Below, piece by piece: positions 24,027 through 32,090 of a DNA stretch of 32,481 bases. Numbering within the stretch: position 1 is the first letter of the stretch; every line of letters begins with the position of its first letter. The position numbers were made by a program, and so were the translations under genes. Source of the stretch: Spirochaetales bacterium (GTDB lineage: Bacteria; Spirochaetota; Spirochaetia; SZUA-6; JAFGRV01). The stretch lies in the NCBI GenBank assembly GCA_016930085.1, contig JAFGHO010000102.1:1-32481 (forward strand), given 5' to 3'. The notes under the pieces are model-generated. The model saw nothing but the letters and a program-made list of their open reading frames with translations, was not told the DNA's origin and ran no database searches.

Positions 24027-25616
24027 TCAATCAATCCCTTTATACTCGAACCAGTCGAAATCGGCATGATTGGCACTTTGTTTTCCGCCCCCGGATGCAT
24101 ACATGCCGATATACGCGCCGACAAACCCGCCGGCTTTATCCGTAGAGAGTATGCGGCCGTCGACCTCCCGTGCAAGCGGGGTTTCTTCATCTTCGGAGGT
24201 GCCGTAGTAGAATCCGTAATCCTGTCCCCTCGCTTGAACGGAAAGATACAGCCGTCCCGGGGGGGCGGCGAAGGAATACTCGGCAAGCATTTTTTCCTCC
24301 CCATTGTTGCATTGGGTAAGCCGCAATATATCCTTTCCGTTTTCTTTTACAAGGCAGTACAGGAAATGATAGCGGTTATTCTGTTGCAGAAGAAACCCGG
24401 CGGCCTCCCCCTCGATGTCAGGCGTAAATTCCACGGCAGCGGCCGCCCTGAAATTGATATGCTGCTGGCGCCTGCCGACAAAAGCGGGATTGCCGTATTC
24501 ACTCGCCTTATCCGGCTTGAGCCGCAGCCGCAGATACCCCTTTTTTTCGGAAAGACTGAAAAATCCATCACGCGGTGTCCGTATAAAGTTCCAGCAAAGC
24601 CGGAGTTCGGGGTTGTCGAAATCATCCCTTGCAGGTAACGCCGGAGAGGATGAGGGAGGAAGATCCGGTACCGGGTATGAAGCCTCGATTTTACCTGTTC
24701 CCGGACACACGACGGGCCAGCCATCCTCCCATCTGACCGGGACAAGGAAGGTTTCCCTTCCGAGGTTTCTGTAATACCCGCCGTACGGCCGGGAGGCCAG
24801 ACATACCATCCACCACTCGCCGTTTTGGGTCTCGATAAGATCGGCATGACCGGTATTGACGATCGGGTAATCGCGTCCAAGTTGCCGGTGGGTGAGGATG
24901 GGGTTTGCGGGATTTCCCTTGTAGGGCCCGGTAATGTTCGAACTGCGCGCGATAGTGACCGAATGGTGATAATCGGTCCCCCCTTCCGCGATCATAAGGT
25001 AATAATACCCGTCTATCCGGTACAGGTGCGGGCCTTCCGGCCAGATGACATCCCGCATGGCGCCCCGCCAGAGTCCGTGGTCCTGACCGGTCAGGGTCAT
25101 GGTTTTGAGGTCGAGTTCCCGCAGCCATATTTCCCAGTTTCCGTGGTACCGTTCACCTTCGGGCACGGGCCGTGTTCCCGTATAGTATGCTTTGCCGTCG
25201 TCGTCAAAGAAGAGGGAGGGATCGATGCCGGGCGCGTCGGGCAGCCTGAATGGATCCGACCAGGGGCCGGAGGGATCTTCGGCGGTGACGATAAAATTAC
25301 CGTTTTCTCGATTATTGTTCACATTGGTGGTGATCATGTAAAAAAGCCCGTTATGATAGCGAATGGTAGGGGCGTAGATTCCTTTTGACTGATCGAAACC
25401 GTGCAGCGCAAGCTGGGAAGGGCGGTCCAGGACATGGCCGATCTGTTCCCAGTGAACGAGATCCCTGCTGTGAAAAATCGGGACACCGGGGAAATAAGCG
25501 AAGGTCGATGTGACGAGGTAATAATCTTCGTTCACACGGCATATCGAAGGATCCGGATAAAATCCGGGTAGGATCGGATTGGTGAAGCATGAATCATTGG
25601 TTTTGCTTTTCTTCAT
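24027..25616 (-). CDS. GH43 beta-xylosidase / alpha-L-arabinofuranosidase
   Basis: A 529-residue glycoside hydrolase with no signal peptide, so it acts on imported oligosaccharides in the cytoplasm. The N-terminal five-bladed propeller (about 1-320) begins NPILPGFYPDPS with catalytic base Asp22. Asp132 (GIDPSLFFDDDG) is the pKa modulator and Glu194 (WPEGPHLY) the acid. The C-terminal half (about 350-527) is a beta-sandwich typical of two-domain GH43 xylosidases (DDFDNPELRLCWNFIRTP; GFVGAYIGMYASG). The likely substrate is xylo-oligosaccharide, with possible arabinose removal. It stands downstream of the GH67 gene and has its own putative promoter. AAGGAG about 11 nt upstream supports the start. 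Confidence 0.93.
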   Translation of the reverse strand: MKKSKTNDSCFTNPILPGFYPDPSICRVNEDYYLVTSTFAYFPGVPIFHSRDLVHWEQIGHVLDRPSQLALHGFDQSKGIYAPTIRYHNGLFYMITTNVNNNRENGNFIVTAEDPSGPWSDPFRLPDAPGIDPSLFFDDDGKAYYTGTRPVPEGERYHGNWEIWLRELDLKTMTLTGQDHGLWRGAMRDVIWPEGPHLYRIDGYYYLMIAEGGTDYHHSVTIARSSNITGPYKGNPANPILTHRQLGRDYPIVNTGHADLIETQNGEWWMVCLASRPYGGYYRNLGRETFLVPVRWEDGWPVVCPGTGKIEASYPVPDLPPSSSPALPARDDFDNPELRLCWNFIRTPRDGFFSLSEKKGYLRLRLKPDKASEYGNPAFVGRRQQHINFRAAAAVEFTPDIEGEAAGFLLQQNNRYHFLYCLVKENGKDILRLTQCNNGEEKMLAEYSFAAPPGRLYLSVQARGQDYGFYYGTSEDEETPLAREVDGRILSTDKAGGFVGAYIGMYASGGGKQSANHADFDWFEYKGID

Positions 25617-25717
25617 TATATTCTTACTCCTTTATCAAATGATAACCTCTTTCACGTTTGTCGAAACGGATTGAGGTCTTTTTCGTATACGCGTTTTCCC
25701 AAGCGGCTTCCAGTCAC

Positions 25718-25745
25718 AGGATACACGTCTATAGTTCTTTGTCAA
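25718..25745 (-). promoter_or_regulatory. Putative promoter of the GH43 gene
   Basis: On the minus strand a perfect TTGACA (25740-25745) is followed by a 16-bp spacer and TATCCT (25718-25723, four of six matches). Transcription would start near 25711, giving a leader of about 95 nt before the GH43 ATG. Confidence 0.45.
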
Positions 25746-25778
25746 GAGATAACCCGAACTCCGATTTCCGCGTAATAC

Positions 25779-25788
25779 GACAATTGTC
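25779..25788. promoter_or_regulatory. Palindrome upstream of the GH43 promoter, possible operator
   Basis: GACAATTGTC is a perfect 10-bp palindrome with TACG and CGTA flanks that are complementary when shifted by one base. It sits about 34 bp upstream of the putative -35. A regulator-binding site is possible, but a 10-bp palindrome in 280 bp can occur by chance. Confidence 0.3.
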
Positions 25789-25896
25789 CGTATACCGTTG
25801 AGAAAACATTGGAGATTTCCTGAGATATTCCCCATGAATCAGCGAATTTCTATATCTCCTTTAATAATATCATGTCGATTTTCACGGACGTGAGCT

Positions 25897-28059
25897 TCAA
25901 AGGATCTCCTCGCCGTCATGGGTTTTTTCATCCGGTTTTTTCGGGATAAAAGGATTAGAGATACCGGGTACATAGAAATGGCGAATTTCTTTTACCTCAT
26001 CGAGTGTTTTCTCCGGTTTTTCATATCCTTCGGGAAACGGCATCCGGGAAAACTCCTTAAAATAGAGAAGGCAGGCATCCCGCCACCAGATCGCCTCTTT
26101 TTCCTGTAAGGCAAGCAATACGCGGACGTGTTGAAACCTCGCCCGATCGATCCGGCCTTTCAGTGATTCCCATTCATCGATCATGGCGCGTACACCCCGG
26201 ATACCGTCTGCGTACCTGAAACATAATTCCTCCCAGAGGGTTCGTCCGGATTTCATCCTCCGCTTCCACGCCACGTGGTGAAACCACAGCAACAGCGTTT
26301 CCGGACACCTGTCCATATCGGCAAAACGCTTTTTTACCGGCTCGTGATACTGACTCGCGGCATCGCTTCCGGTGCCGGTCCGGTCGAATCCGATGCCGTC
26401 CTCATCCGCCCTGTGGTAGTAGACCGATGTCCAGTCCTGACGTCCAAAATCGACCCACGGGCCGGGCCCGTAGTGATGGTTATATGCCATTATATGATGT
26501 AATCCCAGCGGCGTCATATAATTGACCGCGTTTTCCCTCGAGCACATCATCATTGTTTTCATGGTATCGACAACCTCCCGGTTGTTCGAGAATGTCATCC
26601 GGATCCATTCTTCCGCGATGTCTTCCGCCTTGAGGCGATGGTTCCATGCGAGCCGTCCGTAGGCATACCAGTTTGCCTGCGCGAACGGATGGCCGCACCA
26701 GTTCCTGTCGGATCCGGTATTGGCTACGGCGGCGATACCCGTGATCGGGCTGCCGTACAGGCTTCCGTCGATCACGCGGGCGACGGTCGATCCGGGCCCG
26801 TGGGCGTATGTATCCGAATCAAGGCATTCTTTTATCAGCGGGGCCAGATACACGAGGTGGGCGGCAAGTCCCAGATATTCCTGTGTCAGCTGGAATTCTA
26901 CGGCAAGGTTCGAGTGCGGCATTGCCCCGAAGAGGGGATGGAAGGGTTCTCTCGGCTGAAAATCGATCGGTCCGTTTTTTACCTGGATCACGACATTTTT
27001 CCTGAATTTCCCGTCCAGGGGGGTGAATTCGGTCCAGGCCTGTTTTACCCTGTCCTCCTTGATTTTGTAATCATAGACAAACGCCCGCCAGATAACGATA
27101 CCGCCGTAATCCGCGAGGACGTCCGCGAGCATATTCGCCCCGTCTGCGTGGGTGCGGCCGTAGTCATGAGGTCCGGGCTGCCCTTCCGAGTCGGCCTTGA
27201 CCAGGAATCCGCCGAAATCCGGAATGATTCTGTATATCTCTTCCGCTTTTTGTTTCCACCAACCGGCTACTTCCGGCGAGCAGGGATCGCTGGTCGGGAG
27301 GGCGTCGAGTTCGATCGGGGCACTGAAGCATATGGAGAGGTACACCTTTATGCCAAAGGGCCTGAAACAATCGGCAAGGGCCCCGGCTTTCGAGAGGTAT
27401 TCCCGTGAAAGACTGAGTGAGTTTGCGTTGACGCTATTGAGGACGGTTCCGTTTATTCCGATCGACGCGTTCGCCCGCGCGTAATCGACGCATCGCGGGC
27501 TGATATAATCGGGGAGTTTATGCCAGTCCCATAACGAGAAACCCGCGTATCCGCGTTCGATCGTGCCGTCGAGATTATCCCAGTGATTCAGGATACGGAG
27601 GTGGATCGCCGGACTTTCGGAGACGGTGAGGTTGTCCAGGGGGGACAGCGTCGCGCAAAGCCTGAGAAAATGAAAACAGCCGTACAGTATATCGATTTCG
27701 TTTGCCGCGGTGATCGTGATTATTCGTTTCCCGGTATAGGTGACTTCGGTTATGGCGTATTCCCCCTCCCCGATCTTTTTTATCTGTTCGAGCGTCCCTG
27801 GCCCACAAAAAATCGGTTTCAGAGAATCGTATGTTCCGGCAACGATAATACCGTCTGTCTGCAAGGTGTCGAAAGCCCGTATGGTAATACCCAGCAACCC
27901 CGAAAGCCCCCGCATCAATGCGTCCCGGGCTTCGATGAGTGTCTTTGACCTCCCCGGGATCATAATGCCGGTGATCTTTTTTTCATACTTCTTGCGCCAT
28001 ATTTTTTCCGAAATCGCCGGATATCTCAACCATAATTCATAGCCGTCTTCATTAATCAT
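25897..28059 (-). CDS. aguA: GH67 xylan alpha-1,2-glucuronidase
   Basis: A 720-residue enzyme that removes D-glucuronic acid or its 4-O-methyl ether from the terminal xylose of xylo-oligosaccharides. Catalytic acids are in place: Glu292 in KADSEGQPGP (288-297), Asp366 in KNGPIDFQPREP (361-372) and Glu394 in FQLTQEYLG (389-397), essentially the numbering of characterised GH67 enzymes. There is no signal peptide, so it works in the cytoplasm on imported aldouronic acids, together with GH43. The length is normal for GH67. AAGGAGC just upstream supports the start. Its product, 4-O-methylglucuronate, is a methoxylated sugar, which matters because the divergently transcribed neighbour operon encodes a corrinoid methyltransferase system. 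Confidence 0.95.
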   Translation of the reverse strand: MINEDGYELWLRYPAISEKIWRKKYEKKITGIMIPGRSKTLIEARDALMRGLSGLLGITIRAFDTLQTDGIIVAGTYDSLKPIFCGPGTLEQIKKIGEGEYAITEVTYTGKRIITITAANEIDILYGCFHFLRLCATLSPLDNLTVSESPAIHLRILNHWDNLDGTIERGYAGFSLWDWHKLPDYISPRCVDYARANASIGINGTVLNSVNANSLSLSREYLSKAGALADCFRPFGIKVYLSICFSAPIELDALPTSDPCSPEVAGWWKQKAEEIYRIIPDFGGFLVKADSEGQPGPHDYGRTHADGANMLADVLADYGGIVIWRAFVYDYKIKEDRVKQAWTEFTPLDGKFRKNVVIQVKNGPIDFQPREPFHPLFGAMPHSNLAVEFQLTQEYLGLAAHLVYLAPLIKECLDSDTYAHGPGSTVARVIDGSLYGSPITGIAAVANTGSDRNWCGHPFAQANWYAYGRLAWNHRLKAEDIAEEWIRMTFSNNREVVDTMKTMMMCSRENAVNYMTPLGLHHIMAYNHHYGPGPWVDFGRQDWTSVYYHRADEDGIGFDRTGTGSDAASQYHEPVKKRFADMDRCPETLLLWFHHVAWKRRMKSGRTLWEELCFRYADGIRGVRAMIDEWESLKGRIDRARFQHVRVLLALQEKEAIWWRDACLLYFKEFSRMPFPEGYEKPEKTLDEVKEIRHFYVPGISNPFIPKKPDEKTHDGEEIL

Positions 28060-28146
28060 GGAAGCTCCTTTATATGATCATCTTTTACATGAAACTATAC
28101 GATGAAAAAAAAACGCGCCTGTCCTCTCACGGTATGTCCGGAAATA

Positions 28147-28174
28147 ATATTAACACGATATGCGGACGGGTCTA
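28147..28174 (-). promoter_or_regulatory. Tentative promoter of the GH67 gene
   Basis: On the minus strand TAGACC (28169-28174) and TAATAT (28147-28152) are separated by 16 bp; each matches about four of six consensus bases. It would give a leader of about 80 nt. Other AT-rich hexamers in this region are possible. Confidence 0.3.
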
Positions 28175-28243
28175 TACTCCTTTTGATTATGCCATAGCGA
28201 TAAAAAAAAATACAGTCGTTTTTTATACCGGCGAAAAAGGCGT

Positions 28244-28272
28244 TTGAATTTTTTTCATTTAGCTGGTATGAT
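28244..28272 (+). promoter_or_regulatory. Promoter of the LacI-corrinoid operon
   Basis: TTGAAT (28244-28249), a 17-bp spacer and TATGAT (28267-28272), with an extended -10 TG one base upstream (28264-28265). The predicted start, about 28279, leaves a leader of about 30 nt. I see no clear LacI-type operator with a central CG in the 250-bp divergent region. Confidence 0.6.
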
Positions 28273-28308
28273 GAAGAAAGCTATATTATTTCGCGGAGAG
28301 GAGTGAAT

Positions 28309-29331
28309 GTGGTCACGCAGTCGGACGTTGCAAAAAAAGCGAATGTCTCGTTCATTACTGTGTACAGGGTACTGAATAACAAAGGGTATGTGAAAAAGGA
28401 AACGCGGGCAAAAGTCTTGAAGGCCGTCAAGGACCTCCATTACTACCCGAATCATATCGGGAGGGCGCTGCGCAGCAAGAAGGTCAATACAATCGGTATT
28501 GTCATCCCCGAACCGCCCAATACGCCGGTCCATGGCATGGAGTATTACAATATGCTGATGCAGGGAATCGACAGATTCGCGGGTTCGCACGGTTTGGATC
28601 TCCTTCTTTCAACATATAAACAGAACGCTTCAGGTGTCGATTATTACCGGCTTTATTTCGAGCGAAAGGTTGACGGGCTTATACTTTTCATCCCGGATAT
28701 GAGATGTCTTGATGTCGACTATATAGTGAAAAAAAGAATACCCTGTGTGATTGTCGGAGAACGTCCGGATAATCCGGGGATAAATTACGTCGATGCCGAA
28801 AATATGGAGGGGATGTTCGGGATAACCGAATACCTTATCCGGAGTGGCTCAAGAAAGATCTTTTTTATTAAGGGAATTTCCCGGATGCGGAATTCGATTG
28901 ACAGGGCGAGCGGGTTTATGAACGCGATGGAAAAAAACGGGATCGATGTCCGGCCTCATTATCTTTTCAACGGCGATTTTACAATCGACTCCGGTATCGG
29001 GGTAATGAAGAAGATCATCCGTTCGGGCGATCTTCCCGATGCGATTGTCTGCTCGAACGATCATATGGCAATCGGGGTGTTGTCCGAAGCCAAAAAAGCG
29101 AACATCAACATACCCTCTGATATTTCTCTGGCCGGATTTGACGACATAAATATCGCCGGACTCATGGATCCGCCTTTGACGACGGTACGGCAACCCCTTT
29201 TTGAAATGGGATATAAAGCTTCGGAAGTGCTTTTTAACCTTATCGAAGATCAGATGCGGACAGCCGAAAAAATTATTTTTCCTGTCGAGCTCGTTATCAG
29301 GAAAAGTATTTTAGGGCCTGATAATGATTGA
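28309..29331 (+). CDS. LacI-family transcriptional regulator
   Basis: A 340-residue regulator. I prefer GTG 28309, which follows AGGAG (28299-28303) by 5 nt and gives the classic start VVTQSDVAKKANVS; GTG 28303 lies almost against that site. The N-terminal helix-turn-helix (about 3-25) and hinge helix (PNHIGRALRSKK) are typical, followed by a periplasmic-binding-protein-like domain (IGIVIPEPPN ... GFDDINIAGLMDPPLTTVRQP). LacI regulators usually respond to sugars or sugar phosphates. Here it heads an operon of corrinoid methyltransferase genes (33-bp gap to the next start) and is divergent to GH67, so it may control both in response to a xylan-derived uronate or xyloside. The effector is inferred. 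Confidence 0.93.
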   Translation: MVTQSDVAKKANVSFITVYRVLNNKGYVKKETRAKVLKAVKDLHYYPNHIGRALRSKKVNTIGIVIPEPPNTPVHGMEYYNMLMQGIDRFAGSHGLDLLLSTYKQNASGVDYYRLYFERKVDGLILFIPDMRCLDVDYIVKKRIPCVIVGERPDNPGINYVDAENMEGMFGITEYLIRSGSRKIFFIKGISRMRNSIDRASGFMNAMEKNGIDVRPHYLFNGDFTIDSGIGVMKKIIRSGDLPDAIVCSNDHMAIGVLSEAKKANINIPSDISLAGFDDINIAGLMDPPLTTVRQPLFEMGYKASEVLFNLIEDQMRTAEKIIFPVELVIRKSILGPDND

Positions 29332-29363
29332 CGAAACAGGAGTTTGCGAGTATAGGAGTATGT

Positions 29364-30044
29364 ATGGATAAATTATTAAGCAGGCTGGCCCTCTGCATCG
29401 AAATGGGAAAACAGAACAAATCGACCCCGTATCCGAAAGAACTAGCAGGCCAGGACGGCGCCGAGGAACTGGTCGCGGAGGCGCTTGAAAAAGGCGTATC
29501 ACCCCGTGATATATTGTACAGGGGGTGCGTTGTGGGAATGAACGCAATCGGGGAGAAGTTCAAGCGAAAGGAAGTCTATGTCCCGCAAATGCTGATCGCG
29601 GCAAAAGCCATGACCGGCGTGATGAACCGTCTCAAGCCTTTTTTCATCTCGGGCGAAATCAAGGAAAAAGGGATATTTCTGATTGGAACGGTAAGCGGTG
29701 ATTTGCATGATATCGGTAAAAATCTTGTGGGCATGATCGTCGAAGGCGCCGGTTTCAAGGTCGTCGACCTCGGCGTTGACGTGAAGCCCGAGACCTTTGT
29801 CAGGGTTATCGGTGAAAACGAGGGGTGCGCCGTCGGTTTGAGCGCCCTGCTTACCACGACGATGGTAAATATGGAAGCCACCGTCGAGGAAATAAAAACA
29901 CGGTATCCACAGACGAAGGTACTGATCGGCGGCGCTCCGGTTACCGGAGATTTCGCGGAAAAAATCGGCGCGGACCTCTACTCGCCGGACCCCCAGGGCG
30001 CGGTCGAATACCTGAATTCGATCACGGAGCAGGCTGCGCTGTAA
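29364..30044 (+). CDS. Corrinoid (B12)-binding methyl-carrier protein
   Basis: I choose ATG 29364, preceded by AGGAG with 5-nt spacing, over the in-frame ATG at 29328. The 226-residue protein is of the MtaC/MtbC/MtvC kind: an N-terminal helical cap (about 1-95, with CVVGMNAIGEKFKRKEVYVPQ), then a Rossmann-type cobalamin domain. The base-off ligand motif is GDLHDIGKN (112-120, His115), followed by GLSALLT (158-164) and LIGGAP (187-192). It shuttles a methyl group as methyl-Co(III) between a substrate methyltransferase and an acceptor such as THF. The cytoplasmic location matches the enzymes around it. The substrate is set by its methyltransferase partner. Confidence 0.95.
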   Translation: MDKLLSRLALCIEMGKQNKSTPYPKELAGQDGAEELVAEALEKGVSPRDILYRGCVVGMNAIGEKFKRKEVYVPQMLIAAKAMTGVMNRLKPFFISGEIKEKGIFLIGTVSGDLHDIGKNLVGMIVEGAGFKVVDLGVDVKPETFVRVIGENEGCAVGLSALLTTTMVNMEATVEEIKTRYPQTKVLIGGAPVTGDFAEKIGADLYSPDPQGAVEYLNSITEQAAL

Positions 30045-30053
30045 GGAGAAGCC

Positions 30054-30791
30054 GTGGGGATTGTAAGTAAATCAGGCAATACCATATTCGACTATTATAT
30101 CGAGCGATCCGGCCTGAACCTCAAAAAGGAGGATGTCGAATACTCGATCGGTTACCGTAGGCGAGACACCCCTTCGTACGTGAGAGAGGAGATCGACACC
30201 GTCTGGCCGGAGGTGGAGGAGTGTGATGATCTTTACGGCGGATTCAGGCTGGTATTCGAAGAGGCCTTGCGGTGTGAAGCGGCCGGATTTTGGCTGGGCC
30301 GGATTTTTTTTGAAACCGGGGAAATAATCGCATCGAATCTGAAAGAAAGCGAGTATATCGCCGTCTTTGTCGCCACTGCGGGAAGCATGATCAGCGAGAA
30401 AATATATTCGGCAAACAGGTCGAACGATTATATGAAAGCCTTTATCCAGGATGCCGCTGGTTCGGAAATGGCGGAGCGCGCGGCGGATTATATTCATGCC
30501 CGTATCGAGAGGGAAGCCGGAAGTCGGGGGATGTCGATCACGAACCGCTACAGCCCCGGTTATTGCGGCTGGAATGTCGCCGAACAGAAAAAGCTGTTTT
30601 CTTTCCTGCCTGAGGGATTCTCCCGTGTCAGCCTGACGGAATCGGGTTTGATGATCCCGATTAAATCCGTCAGCGGGGTTATCGGGATGGGCAAGCATGC
30701 CGTCCGGCGCGATTACGGATGCGCGATCTGTACCATGGAGAGTTGTTACAAACGGCAAAAGAAATACAAATACACAGCGCGAAAGGAATAA
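30054..30791 (+). CDS. MetH-activation-domain-like protein, probable corrinoid reactivation factor
   Basis: A 245-residue protein starting at GTG 30054 after AAGGAG. The C-terminal half matches the activation (AdoMet-binding) domain of B12-dependent methionine synthase: RYSPGYCGWN (165-174), a following LFSFL, then LTESGLMIPIKSVSGVIGMG (194-213) and a terminal CAICTMESC (223-231). In MetH this domain re-methylates inactive Co(II) cobalamin with AdoMet. Stand-alone copies occur beside corrinoid methyltransferase genes and presumably rescue the oxidised corrinoid protein, in place of the RACo-type Fe-S activase. The terminal Cys triad may bind metal or an Fe-S cluster. It is 9 bp after the corrinoid gene and 4 bp before the methyltransferase gene. 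Confidence 0.85.
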   Translation: MGIVSKSGNTIFDYYIERSGLNLKKEDVEYSIGYRRRDTPSYVREEIDTVWPEVEECDDLYGGFRLVFEEALRCEAAGFWLGRIFFETGEIIASNLKESEYIAVFVATAGSMISEKIYSANRSNDYMKAFIQDAAGSEMAERAADYIHARIEREAGSRGMSITNRYSPGYCGWNVAEQKKLFSFLPEGFSRVSLTESGLMIPIKSVSGVIGMGKHAVRRDYGCAICTMESCYKRQKKYKYTARKE

Positions 30792-30795
30792 AGGT

Positions 30796-31821
30796 ATGAC
30801 TGACAACCAATGGAACGATCTGATAGACATTGTCAACGGGAAACGTATCGAACCGTTGCCGGTCGGATTCATTATCGACTGCCCATGGCTTCCGAACTGG
30901 GCGGGGATGACGATCCTGGATTATTTCACCAGCGATGAAAAATGGCTCGAGGCGAACCTCAGGGCGGTCCGGACATTTCCCGATATCATGTTCCTGCCCG
31001 GCTTCTGGTCGGAGTACGGCATGTGCAGCGAGCCCTCAGCGTTCGGCTCACGCTCGACGTTTCCCGCCGATCAGTTTCCGCATGCGCATAAATGTATCTT
31101 TTCTATCGACGATATTTCGAATCTCGCGAAGCCGGAAGCGGGGGTGGACGGACTCACCCCGTTTCTCCTGAACCGCCTCAAACTCAATCAGGAGAAAATC
31201 GAAGAAGAAGGCCACCGGATACGTTTTTCCGTTTCCCGGGGCCACCTCAATATCGCTTCCTACCTGATGGGCACGACCGAACTGATGACCGGTATGCTTA
31301 CCACACCGGAAGAGATCCACCGGCTGCTTCGAATCATCACCGATTTTCTCCTCGACTGGCATGATGTGCAGCGGGAGACCTTTCCCTCGATAGACGGCGT
31401 CATGATCCTCGACGATATGATCGGGTTTGTCGGGGAAGATGAGTTTGCAGAGTTCGGCCTGCCGTATCTGAAGGAACTCTACAATAAAGAGGTCAGCATC
31501 AAATTTTTCCACAACGACGCCGATTGCAGGGTTTCCCTTCCGTATCTGCCCGAAATCGGTATCAACCTTTTCAATATGGGATTCGATATCCCCCTCAACG
31601 AACTCAAGGCCGCAACAAAAAACAAGGTGACCATGCTGGGAAATATCCCGCCGCGCGACGTACTCGCGCGAGGAAGCAACGAGGATGTGAAAAAGGCTGC
31701 GCGGGGGCTGCACGATGTGCTGGATGATCCGTCGCGTGTCATCTTCTCATGCGGGGGGGGTATGCCGCCGGATGTATCCACGGAAAAGATCAATATCTTT
31801 ACAGAAAGCATCAGGGGTTGA
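30796..31821 (+). CDS. UROD-fold (uroporphyrinogen decarboxylase-like) methyltransferase
   Basis: The ATG at 30796 (AAAGGA upstream) gives 341 residues; an open frame continues upstream but overlaps the preceding gene. The TIM-barrel fold family includes true HemE, methylcobamide:CoM methyltransferases (MtaA/MtbA) and several substrate demethylases. It lacks HemE context and sits with a corrinoid protein and its activator, so a methyltransferase is far likelier. MtaA-type enzymes bind Zn through HxC and a distal Cys; here the first motif is FFHNDADC (237-244, His239 with Asp241 in the Cys position, Cys244 nearby) and the second FSCGGGMPPD (317-326, Cys319). This altered site suggests a different subfamily and substrate. 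It is the last gene of the operon; whether it loads or unloads the corrinoid is open. Confidence 0.85.
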   Translation: MTDNQWNDLIDIVNGKRIEPLPVGFIIDCPWLPNWAGMTILDYFTSDEKWLEANLRAVRTFPDIMFLPGFWSEYGMCSEPSAFGSRSTFPADQFPHAHKCIFSIDDISNLAKPEAGVDGLTPFLLNRLKLNQEKIEEEGHRIRFSVSRGHLNIASYLMGTTELMTGMLTTPEEIHRLLRIITDFLLDWHDVQRETFPSIDGVMILDDMIGFVGEDEFAEFGLPYLKELYNKEVSIKFFHNDADCRVSLPYLPEIGINLFNMGFDIPLNELKAATKNKVTMLGNIPPRDVLARGSNEDVKKAARGLHDVLDDPSRVIFSCGGGMPPDVSTEKINIFTESIRG

Positions 31822-31870
31822 TGATGGGCGAAGAAATCCCGGTAAAATAAATCCTGTTTCACACAGGACA

Positions 31871-31917
31871 CACACAGAGGAGGAGGATTAAGAAAACTAC
31901 ACATTCTTCTCTGTGTG
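31871..31917. repeat. 14-bp stem-loop downstream of the corrinoid operon
   Basis: CACACAGAGGAGGA (31871-31884) pairs with TTCTTCTCTGTGTG (31904-31917): 14 bp including two G-U pairs, with a 19-nt loop. It begins 50 nt after the operon's last stop, so it could act as a terminator or 3' stabiliser, though no T-run follows. Confidence 0.75.
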
Positions 31918-31990
31918 CTTCGAGAGCTTTGTGTGAGACTTTGGAGGAATGAAGAGTGTTTCACACGGAGTTCACGGGGCACACAGAGAA
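31907..31990. repeat. Nested inverted repeat sharing an arm with the previous hairpin
   Basis: TTCTCTGTGTGC (31907-31918) is perfectly complementary to GCACACAGAGAA (31979-31990); G-U pairs extend the stem to about 16 bp. Inside, CTTTGTGTGA (31927-31936) pairs with TCACACGGAG (31961-31970) with two G-U pairs. The left arm overlaps the right arm of the previous hairpin, so the two structures exclude each other. Confidence 0.75.
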
Positions 31991-32090
31991 AGAAAATCAA
32001 TGAGGATTTACGGTTTCATTTCACCGCTAAAACGCAAGAGTAAAATCCGGTTTTTTTTATTCTTTTCTTCCAATAATTAAAAAGGATTGA

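Larger units (their letters stand above)
25617..25896. other. 280-bp gap between GH67 and GH43 genes
   Basis: No convincing gene is present. It contains the putative GH43 promoter and a palindrome, listed separately. A 66-codon minus-strand frame (25635-25835) overlaps these signals and is probably spurious. Confidence 0.5.

Noticed and set aside
25635-25835. 66-codon minus-strand gene between GH67 and GH43
   Set aside because: It overlaps the putative GH43 promoter and palindrome and has no recognisable features.
28136-28167. GTCCG / CGGAC inverted repeat as a LacI operator
   Set aside because: Five-base arms separated by 22 bases do not fit a LacI operator with a central CG, and chance is likely.
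30796-31821. Heme-biosynthesis uroporphyrinogen decarboxylase (HemE)
   Set aside because: The neighbours are corrinoid and activation proteins, no other heme gene is nearby, and the sequence is of the methyltransferase branch.
31479-32000. 173-codon minus-strand gene at the end of the corrinoid operon
   Set aside because: Most of it is antisense to the UROD-fold gene and the rest covers the inverted repeats.
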